Shown: positions 1-8,642 of the stretch, one piece after another
Layout of the letters: each line of letters begins with the position of its first letter
How positions within the stretch are numbered: position 1 is the stretch's first letter
Origin: Bacillota bacterium
GTDB taxonomy: Bacteria > Bacillota > Clostridia > Acetivibrionales > DSM-1351
NCBI GenBank assembly: GCA_023460955.1
Contig: JAEWOH010000018.1
Coordinates: 1-64,000 of the forward strand
DNA: 64,000 nt
Direction of reading: 5' to 3'
Notes under the pieces: generated by a model
Told to the model about the DNA's origin: nothing
Databases searched by the model: none
What the model saw: the letters and a program-made list of their open reading frames with translations, nothing else
Made by a program: the position numbers and the translations under genes

Positions 1-2
1 GG

Positions 3-602
3 TATATCCAACTTATCAAAAATAAGCGATATTCAGATGAAAAGGAATTTAATACTTATTGTGAAATAATATCTAAAAAGTCAAAAGAGCTTAACAATTC
101 TATAAACCAGCTGTTTGAGTTGTCCAAACTTAATTCGGATGGGTGTGAACTTAAAAAAAGCAATATAAGATTAAAGGAATATATAGAACAGGTTATTATT
201 TCGTACTTACCTTTACTGGAAGAAAAAAACATGGGCTTTGAAATCTTAATCGGACAAGATACATATGTTGAAGTTGATCCCCTAATGATGAAGAGAGTAT
301 TTGAAAATATTATTTCAAACACAATTAAGTATGCAAGCGGAGGCAAGTATCTTACTATTAGATCAGCTAAGCAGGAGGGTCGTGTAGAAATTCATTTTAT
401 TAATTACGGACCTGTGATACCCGAGGATGATATTGAGCATATCTTTAATAGATTTTACAGAGAAAAGAAAAACTTGGTACACGAAGGTAACGGACTGGGA
501 CTTGCCATCGCAAAAACCATTGTTCAGCTTCATGGGGGCAGAATATCTGTATCAAGTGACGAAGAAAGAACTGATTTCTGTATTATTTTGAAAAATATTT
601 AA
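3..602 (+). CDS. Sensor histidine kinase, C-terminal part (5' end outside window)
   Basis: The frame is open from the first bases and ends at 602, so this is the 3' part of a larger gene. The visible part begins inside a DHp/HisKA helix; the phospho-accepting histidine must lie upstream. A HATPase_c domain follows, with an N box (FENIISNTIKYA), a G1-like region (PVIPEDDIEHIFNRFYREK) and a G2 box (GNGLGLAIAKTIVQLHGG). The family autophosphorylates on His and passes phosphate to a response regulator, which would be expected upstream, outside the window. The tail resembles VanS/PhoR-type kinases. The signal is not knowable from this fragment. Confidence 0.9.
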   Translation, partial: YIQLIKNKRYSDEKEFNTYCEIISKKSKELNNSINQLFELSKLNSDGCELKKSNIRLKEYIEQVIISYLPLLEEKNMGFEILIGQDTYVEVDPLMMKRVFENIISNTIKYASGGKYLTIRSAKQEGRVEIHFINYGPVIPEDDIEHIFNRFYREKKNLVHEGNGLGLAIAKTIVQLHGGRISVSSDEERTDFCIILKNI

Positions 603-697
603 TACATTTTTTAGTTAGTATAAAAATTTGTTAACACAAAAAAATGGGTATTATTTAAATAAACGGGCATTATGTGTAATAGCAAAGGAGGTTTATT

Positions 698-1264
698 ATG
701 AATAATACCAAAAGGGAGTTATCACCAGAAAAAAGTCAAGAAATATTAGTTATACTAAAATCCCGGTTTGAAAAAAACATGTCTCGCCATCAAGGCGTTG
801 AATGGTCAAAAGTACAAGCGGAGTTGGAAGCTAATACTGATAAACTTTGGGCGCTTAGTGAAATGGAAAGAACCGGCGGAGAACCGGATATTATTACTAA
901 TGATGCAATCGAAGGTGAGTATATTTTTTATGATTGCTCGGCCGAGAGTCCTAAGGGCAGGAGAAGTGTATGTTACGATCGTGAAGCACTGGAAGCAAGG
1001 AAAGAACATAAGCCCGAGAACAATGTCATCGACATGGCTGCTGACATGGGTATCGAGCTTTTAACAGAAGAACAATACCGGCTATTACAAAAGCATGGAA
1101 GCTTTGATACTAAAACATCAAGCTGGCTAAAAACACCTTCCGATATTCGAAAACTTGGAGGAGCGATTTTTGGGGATCGAAGATACGATACTGTTTTTGT
1201 TTATCATAACGGAGCAGAATCCTACTACTCAGCACGGGGGTTCCGTGGCCTGTTAAAAATATAA
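698..1264 (+). CDS. DUF4256 family protein
   Basis: A 188-residue soluble protein with no signal peptide or membrane segment. Its start is fixed by a strong AAAGGAGG about 7 bases before the ATG. Conserved-looking patches are the early GVEWSKVQ, the central GEYIFYDCSAESPKGRRS and the C-terminal VFVYHNGAESYYSARGFRG, which together match my memory of DUF4256. Function is unknown for the family. It stands alone: a kinase gene ends 95 bases upstream and a TetR gene converges on it. A TTGTTA / TATTAT pair around 628-654 could be a promoter, but its spacing (15) is short. Confidence 0.75.
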   Translation: MNNTKRELSPEKSQEILVILKSRFEKNMSRHQGVEWSKVQAELEANTDKLWALSEMERTGGEPDIITNDAIEGEYIFYDCSAESPKGRRSVCYDREALEARKEHKPENNVIDMAADMGIELLTEEQYRLLQKHGSFDTKTSSWLKTPSDIRKLGGAIFGDRRYDTVFVYHNGAESYYSARGFRGLLKI

Positions 1265-1331
1265 ATCAAAGTAAAACAATGACTGAAAACCAGACGGATA
1301 TTGAGTGTGGAATCCCCCGGGACAATATCTC

Positions 1332-1907
1332 TTAAGACTTAATCCCGTTAAGGAAAACATTAAGACACCTGGAGATTTCTGCATCAATATCCTTGCCATC
1401 GTAAAACCTGATGCCCAAGGAAAAGCCAATCATAATATTATAAAAAGTTAATGCTATATCAGAGGCGGGTTTATTGATTATTTCCTTACGGTTGATGCCT
1501 TCTTCAATAACTTTAGTGATTTTATCCATAAGGACCATTTCAATTTCATATGTTTTTTGAATAATATAATCCTTGAGATATTCCGGCGGATAGTAGTAAT
1601 ATCTGTCCCAAAAGGTCATCTTATAATTTTTTATGCAGTTTTTAATATATATAGAAAAAATACCCTGTAAAACTGCAAGAGAATTTGTATTCTCTTTATA
1701 TGTTGTCAAATTTACTATAAACTCAGAGTAGTCCTCCAATATTGAATCAAACACTGCAGTAAATATACTTTCCTTACCTGAATAATGTGAGTATAGCGAT
1801 GCTTTTTTGATTCCTACAGCTTTGGCGATATCATCCATGCTTGTGCCAAAATAGCCATGAGTTGCGAATAGCTCCAATGATTTATTTAGTATTTCAGCCT
1901 TTTTCAT
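1332..1907 (-). CDS. TetR/AcrR family transcriptional regulator
   Basis: 191 residues. Residues 1-50 form a TetR-type helix-turn-helix (ATHGYFGTSMDDIAKAVGI followed by KASLYSHYSGKESIF), and the rest is an all-helical ligand/dimer domain with no recognised ligand. TetR proteins usually repress their own promoter and neighbours and are released by a small molecule. A 50-bp palindrome begins 25 bases upstream of the start (1933-1982) and is the obvious operator. The next gene on the same strand, an aldo/keto reductase, has a different small palindrome, so co-regulation is not shown. No transporter is adjacent, so its target other than itself is unclear. Confidence 0.88.
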   Translation of the reverse strand: MKKAEILNKSLELFATHGYFGTSMDDIAKAVGIKKASLYSHYSGKESIFTAVFDSILEDYSEFIVNLTTYKENTNSLAVLQGIFSIYIKNCIKNYKMTFWDRYYYYPPEYLKDYIIQKTYEIEMVLMDKITKVIEEGINRKEIINKPASDIALTFYNIMIGFSLGIRFYDGKDIDAEISRCLNVFLNGIKS

Positions 1908-1932
1908 TAATTAAGTTACCTCCATTTTCAGG

Positions 1933-1982
1933 ACTGACCAATTTGTTAATAATTATATCATAATATTAACAAATTGGTCAGT
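1933..1982. promoter_or_regulatory. Long palindromic operator for the TetR gene
   Basis: Two perfect 19-base arms (1933-1951 and 1964-1982, outer end ACTGACCAATTTG) flank a 12-base AT-rich spacer. It lies in the promoter region of the divergently read TetR gene. Outer ACTGACC half-sites are common in TetR operators; the unusual length would allow two dimers to bind. Binding by this regulator is inferred from position. Confidence 0.8.
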
Positions 1983-2066
1983 TTACTACATTGTGCCAAT
2001 CGTGTCAGTTTACTTAAAACATTTTTATCAAGAGGCGTGGTTTCTTATCTTTTTCCTACAGTAATT

Positions 2067-3074
2067 TTACAATAGCCATTCTGACTTTAAAAAGGAAAGA
2101 ATCTGGTCTATCTCATTAATTTGATCTTGTGACAGAGGGCCGAATTCCATAGCCTTTGCATTCTCTTCGACTTGTTTTACCGTCTTAAAACCTGGAATCG
2201 GTATTGTTATTTCACTCTTACCCCAGATCCAGGCTAATGCACCCTGGGCGGGAGTGCGACCATCGCTGGTAAGGATCTCCTTAACTGAATCGAGTGCCTT
2301 CAAAAACTCTGCCACAGGTTTACCATCTTTAAAGTATGGAACCCAGGAGTGCCCTCCTCCTCTCACATCATCCTTGGATATTGATGATGATGAATTGAAT
2401 TTGCCTGAAAGAAATCCCATGGCAAGAGGACTGCGGTTCACACTTGAAAGGTTGTTGTTTTCACAGAACTTGACTAATTCCGAAGCATTCTCAAAAATAT
2501 TCAGGTTATGTTCAATTACAGAACAATTATCTCTTTCCGCAAATAATCTGGCGCCGGCAACAAGATCTGTGCTCCAGCCATAAGTACGAATTTTACCTTT
2601 CTCAACGAGCTTATCAAGTGTTGCCAAAATTGGGTCGACATCAGATATCAGTATATTCCATTCATGAAGCAGATACACGTCAATGTAGTCGGTATTGAGC
2701 CGTTTAAGGGACGCATCGCAGGCTCTTTCTATATAATCAGGCTTTAAATTTACTCCATGTAGAGTCTTGGTAGCTTCACTGCCGAAATTACCGAATTTGG
2801 TAGCTATAACTACATCATTTCTTATACCGGCTACTGCTTTCCCGATTATTTCTTCGCTATGGCCTACACCATAACAATCTGCTGTATCAAGGTAGTTTAT
2901 ACCAAGATCAAATGCTCTGCGTAAGGCTTTTACGGACTCATTATCGTCTACATCTCCCCAGCCGTCAGGCTTCCCGTCATAAATAAAGGGGCCTCCAATG
3001 GCCCAGCAGCCTAGACCCAGTGCGCTAACCTCAATCCCCGATCTTCCAAGTGTACGTTTTGATTTAAACTTCAT
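2067..3074 (-). CDS. Aldo/keto reductase
   Basis: 335 residues forming a TIM-barrel NAD(P)H-dependent oxidoreductase that reduces aldehydes or ketones. The catalytic tetrad is visible: Asp63 and Tyr68 in NYLDTADCYG, Lys93 in VVIATKFG and His137 in DVYLLHEW. The C-terminal IPIPGFKTVKQVEENAKA is the usual cofactor-binding end. There is no signal peptide, so it is cytoplasmic. The start has a perfect AAAGGAGG with 6-base spacing. The nearest gene upstream on its strand is far away, so it is monocistronic or weakly linked to the TetR gene downstream. Subfamily resembles YdhF/AKR11-type general stress reductases; substrate unknown. Confidence 0.92.
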   Translation of the reverse strand: MKFKSKRTLGRSGIEVSALGLGCWAIGGPFIYDGKPDGWGDVDDNESVKALRRAFDLGINYLDTADCYGVGHSEEIIGKAVAGIRNDVVIATKFGNFGSEATKTLHGVNLKPDYIERACDASLKRLNTDYIDVYLLHEWNILISDVDPILATLDKLVEKGKIRTYGWSTDLVAGARLFAERDNCSVIEHNLNIFENASELVKFCENNNLSSVNRSPLAMGFLSGKFNSSSSISKDDVRGGGHSWVPYFKDGKPVAEFLKALDSVKEILTSDGRTPAQGALAWIWGKSEITIPIPGFKTVKQVEENAKAMEFGPLSQDQINEIDQILSFLKSEWLL

Positions 3075-3327
3075 AAAAAACCTCCTTTACTACCTACCGT
3101 TTGGTAGTATTATATCATGGGATTTTATGGTTGTAAAGTTTTTATTTTTCTATTTTTCTATTACTAAGGAATAATGCTTAGAATACTAAAAACAGCCAGA
3201 CTTGTATGTTTTTCTTAAAAGTTGCGCACTTGTTTGTGTTCGATCACGAGTATATACTAACTATGTCATTTTTAATATATTCGGTGAACAAGCTGATTAA
3301 ACTTCTATAGAAAGGTCGTAAAATATT
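3075..3327. other. Divergent intergenic region
   Basis: About 250 bases between the aldo/keto reductase and the GH43 gene, AT-rich. Apart from the small palindrome at 3088-3109 I see no clear promoter, hairpin or ORF. The GH43 promoter must lie here or in its right half. Confidence 0.5.
3088..3109. promoter_or_regulatory. Small palindrome ahead of the aldo/keto reductase
   Basis: TACTACC and GGTAGTA arms (3088-3094, 3103-3109) with an alternative inner pair CTACC/GGTAG. It lies next to the ribosome site of the reductase gene, where a TetR-like repressor could block transcription. The regulator is not identified; the sequence differs from the palindrome at 1933. Confidence 0.5.
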
Positions 3328-4848
3328 ATGTTTATAAATAATCCTATTATGTGGATAGACTTTCCGGACCCTGATGTAATCCGTGTCGGAGATAACTATT
3401 ATATGGTAAGCACAACAATGTTTGTTATGCCGGGTGGACCTATACTAAAGTCCAGGGATTTGTGTCACTGGGAATTGGTTTCTTATATATTTAATACAAT
3501 TGAAGACAATGCTATATATCAGTTGAGAGATGGAAAGAACGCCTATGGAAAAGGGCAATGGGCAACCAGTCTAAAATACCGTAACGGTATGTATTATGCT
3601 TGCTTTATGTGCCATGATTTAAAGAAAACCTATATTTATTATACCGACAATATCGAGAAAACCGGCTGGGATAGATATGAAATAAATGGAAGCTATCATG
3701 ATATGTCTTTTTTATTTGATGACGACGGTAAGCCATATTTGATATATGACAACGGTGATATTAAAATAGTTGAGCTGAGGGAGGATTTATCCGGTATTAA
3801 AGAAGGGGGAATAAATCAGCTTCTGTTCAGTACACCCTCTGAAAATATAATGCTTCGGTGCGAAGGCTGCAGAGCCTATAAAATAAATGGATTTTACTAT
3901 TTGCTATTTATCGAATGGCCTACTGACGGAAATAGCAGAAGGCGAGTTGTATGCTACAGGTCAAAAGCACTTCTGGGAGAGTACGAAAGGAAGATTCTGC
4001 TTGACGATGACATGGGGTACCAGAATCAGGGTGTTGCCCAAGGTGCGCTAATTGATTCTCCTCAGGGAAATTGGTATTCCATACTGTTTCAAGATCACGG
4101 CGCAGTGGGAAGAATTCCTTATCTGTTACCTGTTTCATGGGAGGATAACTGGCCTGTTATCGGAATAAACGGTAAGGTGCCTGAAACCTTTGAAGTACCT
4201 TTGAATAAATATGAAGCCAAACCTTTGATTACCAGTGATAGTTTTAACCATTCAGAAAATAAGCTGGACACATGCTGGGAATGGAATCACAATCCTGAAA
4301 AGGATTGCTGGTCATTTACCGAGCGTCCGGGCTATTTAAGGCTGCATACAAACTCATTGGCTAAAGATTTTCTATCAGCGCGGAACACACTGACGCAAAG
4401 AACCAGCGGACCAGGCTGTTCATTTACAGTTGAGCTTTGCACAGAGGGGATGAAAGCAGGAGATTACGCCGGCCTTGCAGCATTACAGGGTACTTATGGG
4501 ATGATAGGTATCAGAGCTGACAAAAATGGGTTGAAAAGAATCTTGTTTACAAAGAAAGCCAGTGATGGGAATCAAAATGAAGAAGAATATATTTTGTTTT
4601 CGGGACAAAGCGTATTTCTTAAGATTGATTTTTACTTTGAAAATAGTAAAGATATTGCTAAATTTTATTTCTCTAAAGATGGAACAGAGTGGAAAAAGTT
4701 AGGAAGTGATCTCCGGATGAAATATACTTTGGATCTCTTCATTGGTTATCGCATTGCAATTTTTAATTACTCACAAATTGAAGCAGGCGGATATGCAGAC
4801 TTCAGAAATTTCACCTATAATTCAAATCCGACACTGAAACTTTTGTAG
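3328..4848 (+). CDS. Glycoside hydrolase family 43, intracellular beta-xylosidase/arabinofuranosidase-like
   Basis: 506 residues. An N-terminal five-bladed propeller (about 1-290) carries the GH43 triad: base Asp14 in DFPDPDVIRVGDNYYM, pKa-tuning Asp125 in SYHDMSFLFDDDG and acid Glu179 in RCEGCRAY. The C-terminal 200 residues look like the beta-sandwich found behind many GH43 beta-xylosidases. The family removes xylose or arabinose from xylan and arabinoxylan oligosaccharides by inversion. No signal peptide, dockerin or carbohydrate-binding module is seen, so it should act in the cytoplasm on imported oligosaccharides. It is first in a run with GH95, two esterases and GH27. Exact specificity cannot be read from sequence; the closest memory matches are annotated beta-xylosidase. 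Confidence 0.85.
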   Translation: MFINNPIMWIDFPDPDVIRVGDNYYMVSTTMFVMPGGPILKSRDLCHWELVSYIFNTIEDNAIYQLRDGKNAYGKGQWATSLKYRNGMYYACFMCHDLKKTYIYYTDNIEKTGWDRYEINGSYHDMSFLFDDDGKPYLIYDNGDIKIVELREDLSGIKEGGINQLLFSTPSENIMLRCEGCRAYKINGFYYLLFIEWPTDGNSRRRVVCYRSKALLGEYERKILLDDDMGYQNQGVAQGALIDSPQGNWYSILFQDHGAVGRIPYLLPVSWEDNWPVIGINGKVPETFEVPLNKYEAKPLITSDSFNHSENKLDTCWEWNHNPEKDCWSFTERPGYLRLHTNSLAKDFLSARNTLTQRTSGPGCSFTVELCTEGMKAGDYAGLAALQGTYGMIGIRADKNGLKRILFTKKASDGNQNEEEYILFSGQSVFLKIDFYFENSKDIAKFYFSKDGTEWKKLGSDLRMKYTLDLFIGYRIAIFNYSQIEAGGYADFRNFTYNSNPTLKLL

Positions 4849-4878
4849 TATAATAAACTTAATATAAAAAAATCAATA

Positions 4879-5106
4879 CAGTACTCACGTATCAATTTGA
4901 TTAATGGATTGCACCCAAAGCAGGTGAAGAATTTCAAACGGCTCACAACAGGCATTAAACCGTCGTATAACAAGCCACTTCCTGTGTCTCTTATACTAAA
5001 AGCGGCGTCCTGCCGCTTTTCCGGTTTAATACCTGATCTTCGCCTTGAAACTCTCCACCTGCTTTTAATTGTGCTTCCCATTAATCAAATCTGTACTCGC
5101 GTACTG
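4879..5106. repeat. Diverged long inverted-repeat element between GH43 and GH95
   Basis: Left arm 4879-4962 and the reverse complement of 5022-5106 align along their whole length. Exact blocks include CAGTAC, ATTTGATTAATGG, AAAGCAGGTG, TTTCAA and ATTAAACCG, with small gaps between. The roughly 60-base centre holds its own GC hairpin (4998-5020). Read as RNA it would fold into one long imperfect stem. The arms are diverged but far too alike for chance. It could be an old MITE-like element, a decayed pair of insertions or a structured untranslated region. I do not recognise the family. Confidence 0.75.
4998..5020. terminator. Rho-independent-like hairpin in the GH43-GH95 gap
   Basis: AAAAGCGGC and GCCGCTTTT, a perfect 9-bp stem with a 5-base loop and only a short T run, at the centre of the larger inverted repeat. 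It could terminate GH43 transcription partially and in both directions. Confidence 0.6.
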
Positions 5107-5149
5107 CATATTTTGTTCTAAAGTTTATACTGACACACAGGAGAAAATA

Positions 5150-7453
5150 ATGACACAAAAATTATGGTACAAAAAGCCTGCCAAAGACTGGAACGAAGCT
5201 TTACCAATAGGAAACGGAAGGCTTGGAGGTATGGTTTACGGCTGCGTACAAAATGAAAACATTCAACTGAATGAAGACAGCATATGGTATGGAGAACCTA
5301 TAGACAGAAACAATCCTGATGCATTGTCAAATCTGCCTGAAATCCGTAAAATGCTTGCTGATGGAAGGATAGCGGAGGCTGAAAAACTTGCAATGCTCTC
5401 TCTTTCAGGTGTCCCTGAAAGTCAGAGACCGTACCAGACTTTGGGGAATTTATATCTACATTTTGACATTAATGAACAAAGCATAGCTGATTATTCCCGA
5501 GAACTGGATCTGGAGCGATCATGTGTTTCTGTCAGATATAAAGCCAAAGAGGCAAATTATTTAAGGGAATATTTTTCGAGTGCAGCAGACCAGGTGATTG
5601 TTATACGCTTAATTGCTGATAAGCCGGGAAGAATAAGCTTTATGGCTAATCTGCGGAGGGGCAGGTTTCTGGATCTGGTAACAGCGACAGCAGGTAATAC
5701 TATAGGTATGTATGCCGGCTGCGGGTCAAATAAGGGAGTCTCCTTTTGTTCTATGGTAAGGGCAATAGCTGACGGCGGAAAAGTATATACCGTAGGGGAA
5801 AATCTGATTATTGAAAACGCAGATGCCGTTACTTTGTTGATATCTGCCGCAACCAGTTTTTATCACAGTAATTATGAGGAACAGTGCAGAAACTACCTTG
5901 AAGCTGCGGCTCTTAAGGTATATTCAGGGCTTCTTTCCGACCATATTTCAGACTACTCGGCTTTATACGATCGTGTATCTTTAAAGCTTGGTGATAGTCC
6001 GGGCGAAGCTGCACAGGCTGAACAAGCCGAACTTCAGATCCTTGACACCGCCGAAAGGCTTGAGCGATTAAGAAGCGGTAAACCTGACCTTGACCTGTTG
6101 TGCCTTTATTTTCAATTCGGAAGATATCTTCTAATATCCTGCAGCCGGCCGGGAAGCCTTCCTGCCAATCTTCAGGGTATATGGAACAAGGATATGCTTC
6201 CGCCCTGGGACAGCAAATATACAATTAACATAAATACTGAAATGAACTATTGGCCGGCTGAAACCTGCAATCTATCAGAATGCCACACTCCTCTTTTTGA
6301 CCTTTTGGACAGAATGAGAGCTCCCGGAAGAAGAACTGCTAGTGCTATGTATGGCTGTAAGGGCTTCGTAGCTCACCACAATACAGATATATGGGGAGAT
6401 ACTGCTCCTCAGGATATTTATATTCCCGCAACCTATTGGCCAATGGGAGCAGCCTGGTTAAGTCTTCACTTGTGGGAGCATTATGAATTTACAAAAGACA
6501 AGGAATTTCTGAAGTGGGCTTTCCCCATAATGAAGGAAGCAGCAGAATTTTTTCTGGACTTTCTGATTCAGGATAACAAGGGTAGACTTGTTACAAGCCC
6601 CTCAGTATCACCTGAAAACACTTATATTTTAGACAATGGTGAAAAGGGCTGTCTCTGTATTGGACCCTCCATGGATAGTCAAATAATCCATGCGCTCTAT
6701 AGCGGGTGTATTGAGGCGGCAGATATACTGGGTTTTGAGAGGGATTTTGCCCAAAAGCTCGAAGCTGTGAAAAACAGGCTACCAAAGCCTCAGATAGGAA
6801 AGTACGGTCAGATACAGGAATGGTCGGAGGACTATGAGGAAGAGGAACCGGGACACAGACATATTTCTCATTTGTTCGGGCTGCACCCCGGAAACCAGTT
6901 CAGTGTCAGACATACACCCGAACTTGCTGCTGCAGCAAGAAGAACTTTGCAAAGGCGGCTGGCAAACGGAGGAGGGCACACCGGCTGGAGCAGGGCATGG
7001 ATTATTAACATGTGGGCAAGATTGAAGGATGGAAAAAAGGCTTATGAAAACGTACTTGAACTGTTAAAAAAGTCCACTCTTCCAAATATGTTTGATAATC
7101 ATCCTCCTTTTCAGATTGACGGAAACTTCGGGGGGACTGCCGGAATCGCTGAAATGCTGCTTCAAAGCCAGGATGGAGGCATCGAGTTTCTTCCTGCTAT
7201 TCCACAGGAATGGAATAAAGGTCAGGTTAAAGGTTTGATTGCTCGAGGAGGTTTCGAGGTCAGCATGAATTGGAAGAATGGGGCCGTTTGCCTGGCGGAT
7301 ATTCTCTCATTAAATGGTGAAGTGTGCAAAATAATTACTTTACAAAAATATCATATTACATGTGACGGCAACACTGTTGAGGCTAAACAGTCCGGAGATT
7401 CAATCACATTTAATACTGCGGCAGGTAAATGTTATAGGCTGATACCAGATTAA
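5150..7453 (+). CDS. Glycoside hydrolase family 95 (alpha-L-fucosidase / alpha-L-galactosidase)
   Basis: 767 residues from an ATG preceded by CAGGAGA; a longer open frame exists upstream but has no ribosome site and runs into the repeat element. Order is N-terminal beta domain (GNGRLGGMVYG near the start), (alpha/alpha)6 barrel and C-terminal beta domain. Expected GH95 catalytic residues are present: paired Asn360 and Asn362 in TININTEMNYWPAE, general acid Glu489 in SPEN and Asp657 in FQIDGNFGG. The family hydrolyses alpha-1,2-L-fucosyl or L-galactosyl bonds by inversion, as on xyloglucan side chains. There is no signal peptide, so it is predicted cytoplasmic. Neighbouring GH43, esterases and GH27 suggest stripping of decorations from imported plant oligosaccharides. 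Fucose versus galactose cannot be decided here. Confidence 0.9.
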   Translation: MTQKLWYKKPAKDWNEALPIGNGRLGGMVYGCVQNENIQLNEDSIWYGEPIDRNNPDALSNLPEIRKMLADGRIAEAEKLAMLSLSGVPESQRPYQTLGNLYLHFDINEQSIADYSRELDLERSCVSVRYKAKEANYLREYFSSAADQVIVIRLIADKPGRISFMANLRRGRFLDLVTATAGNTIGMYAGCGSNKGVSFCSMVRAIADGGKVYTVGENLIIENADAVTLLISAATSFYHSNYEEQCRNYLEAAALKVYSGLLSDHISDYSALYDRVSLKLGDSPGEAAQAEQAELQILDTAERLERLRSGKPDLDLLCLYFQFGRYLLISCSRPGSLPANLQGIWNKDMLPPWDSKYTININTEMNYWPAETCNLSECHTPLFDLLDRMRAPGRRTASAMYGCKGFVAHHNTDIWGDTAPQDIYIPATYWPMGAAWLSLHLWEHYEFTKDKEFLKWAFPIMKEAAEFFLDFLIQDNKGRLVTSPSVSPENTYILDNGEKGCLCIGPSMDSQIIHALYSGCIEAADILGFERDFAQKLEAVKNRLPKPQIGKYGQIQEWSEDYEEEEPGHRHISHLFGLHPGNQFSVRHTPELAAAARRTLQRRLANGGGHTGWSRAWIINMWARLKDGKKAYENVLELLKKSTLPNMFDNHPPFQIDGNFGGTAGIAEMLLQSQDGGIEFLPAIPQEWNKGQVKGLIARGGFEVSMNWKNGAVCLADILSLNGEVCKIITLQKYHITCDGNTVEAKQSGDSITFNTAAGKCYRLIPD

Positions 7454-7600
7454 AGCATTGTATTAATTAATAAAATGATATTTAATATAATATAGGGTGT
7501 GTATTTGTGAATACGTGCCATTATTTCCATTAAGATATTAATTATTTTAAGCGTGTGGGGAAGTACTGTCTGGTACTTTATAACACGGGGAGGGATTTTC

Positions 7601-8608
7601 ATGAGGAAAATGAAGGTGGAAACAGTTCCTGAAAGCTACAAATGTGCTTTGGAGGCAAAATTTCAAGGTACGATAAAAGAAGTACAATACAGCGTTAATA
7701 ACTATATTAACGAGGATAGACAGCTTGTGACTAATCAGGATATCGATTTGGCACACATAGGAAGAAAAATAGCTACAGGTGAAGGGATTTTAAAAAAATG
7801 CAATGTTTATTTGCCTGCCGGCTATGATGAAAATAATAAAGCTGTAAAATACGACGTCTTATACCTTCTTCATGGAGTTGGAGGAGATCGCTATGAATGG
7901 TTAAGCGGTGATATTAAGAATATTCTGGACAACCTTATAGCAAAAGGTGATATTGCTCCTTTAATTGTAGTATTTCCGGAGGGCAGGAGTACAACTGACT
8001 GGACAGATCGCTCTTTTAATACTAAGGGTATTAATATGCTTGGCTTCTATTATTTTGATTATGAGTTGAGATACGATCTGATTCCTTTAATTGAAACTAA
8101 TTACAATACATACGCTAATATAAATGACACTAGTCCGGACGCTGTTGACTATAACCGTAAGCACAGAGCTATAGGCGGCCTTTCCATGGGAGGGATGCAG
8201 ACTTTAAACCTGACTCTGGGCGGGTATAGGTGCGATTCGGTAGAGTACATCGGAAAAAGCAGCCCCTGGGGAAATGAACTGGATGCCACCGTGACCGCAC
8301 CTGGAATGCTGGATTTGTTCTCTTGCGCCGGTGCATTTTCAAATGCTCCTACTTCCAGCAATGGTAAAGTACTTGGTAAAGGCATAGCCTCCAGTGACTA
8401 CAAACTTGACCTGCTTTTTATCAATTGCGGTGATGCTGATGGAATAGCATACCAAATCGGTTTCGAAGCAGCGACGCAAGGCCTGACTGAAGCCGCGGGT
8501 GACAAACTGGGTGATTACTATCGGGTAGTTATAAAAGACGGTGTTCATGATTTTAAGGTATGGGACGATGGGGCATATAATTTTATTCGATTGACCTTTG
8601 GAAAATAA
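7601..8608 (+). CDS. CE1/esterase-D-like alpha/beta-hydrolase
   Basis: 335 residues from the ATG behind GGGGAGGG. An alpha/beta-hydrolase with YDVLYLLHGVGGDRYEW (oxyanion region), nucleophile Ser in GGLSMGGMQ, likely acid in INCGDADG and His in DGVHDFKVWDDG. This pattern fits the CE1/esterase D group, which includes acetyl-xylan, feruloyl and cinnamoyl esterases. No signal peptide, so it probably de-esterifies imported xylan or xyloglucan oligosaccharides in the cytoplasm. It sits 147 bases after GH95 and 34 bases before a second esterase gene, so the two esterases are likely co-transcribed. The acyl group removed is unknown. Confidence 0.82.
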   Translation: MRKMKVETVPESYKCALEAKFQGTIKEVQYSVNNYINEDRQLVTNQDIDLAHIGRKIATGEGILKKCNVYLPAGYDENNKAVKYDVLYLLHGVGGDRYEWLSGDIKNILDNLIAKGDIAPLIVVFPEGRSTTDWTDRSFNTKGINMLGFYYFDYELRYDLIPLIETNYNTYANINDTSPDAVDYNRKHRAIGGLSMGGMQTLNLTLGGYRCDSVEYIGKSSPWGNELDATVTAPGMLDLFSCAGAFSNAPTSSNGKVLGKGIASSDYKLDLLFINCGDADGIAYQIGFEAATQGLTEAAGDKLGDYYRVVIKDGVHDFKVWDDGAYNFIRLTFGK

Positions 8609-8642
8609 ATAGATCATATTAAGTCTATAAGGAGTGAAAAAT

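Noticed and set aside
1298..1330. Terminator between DUF4256 and TetR genes
   Set aside because: GATATTG and CAATATC can pair, but the loop is 20 bases or more and there is no T run.
4965..4990. Cobalamin riboswitch hint (GCCACT box-like)
   Set aside because: Only the short GCCACT string is present; the surrounding conserved blocks and stems are missing.
5069..5149. 27-residue N-terminal extension of the GH95 enzyme
   Set aside because: It lies within the inverted repeat, has no ribosome site and is not needed for the domain; CAGGAGA fixes the later ATG.
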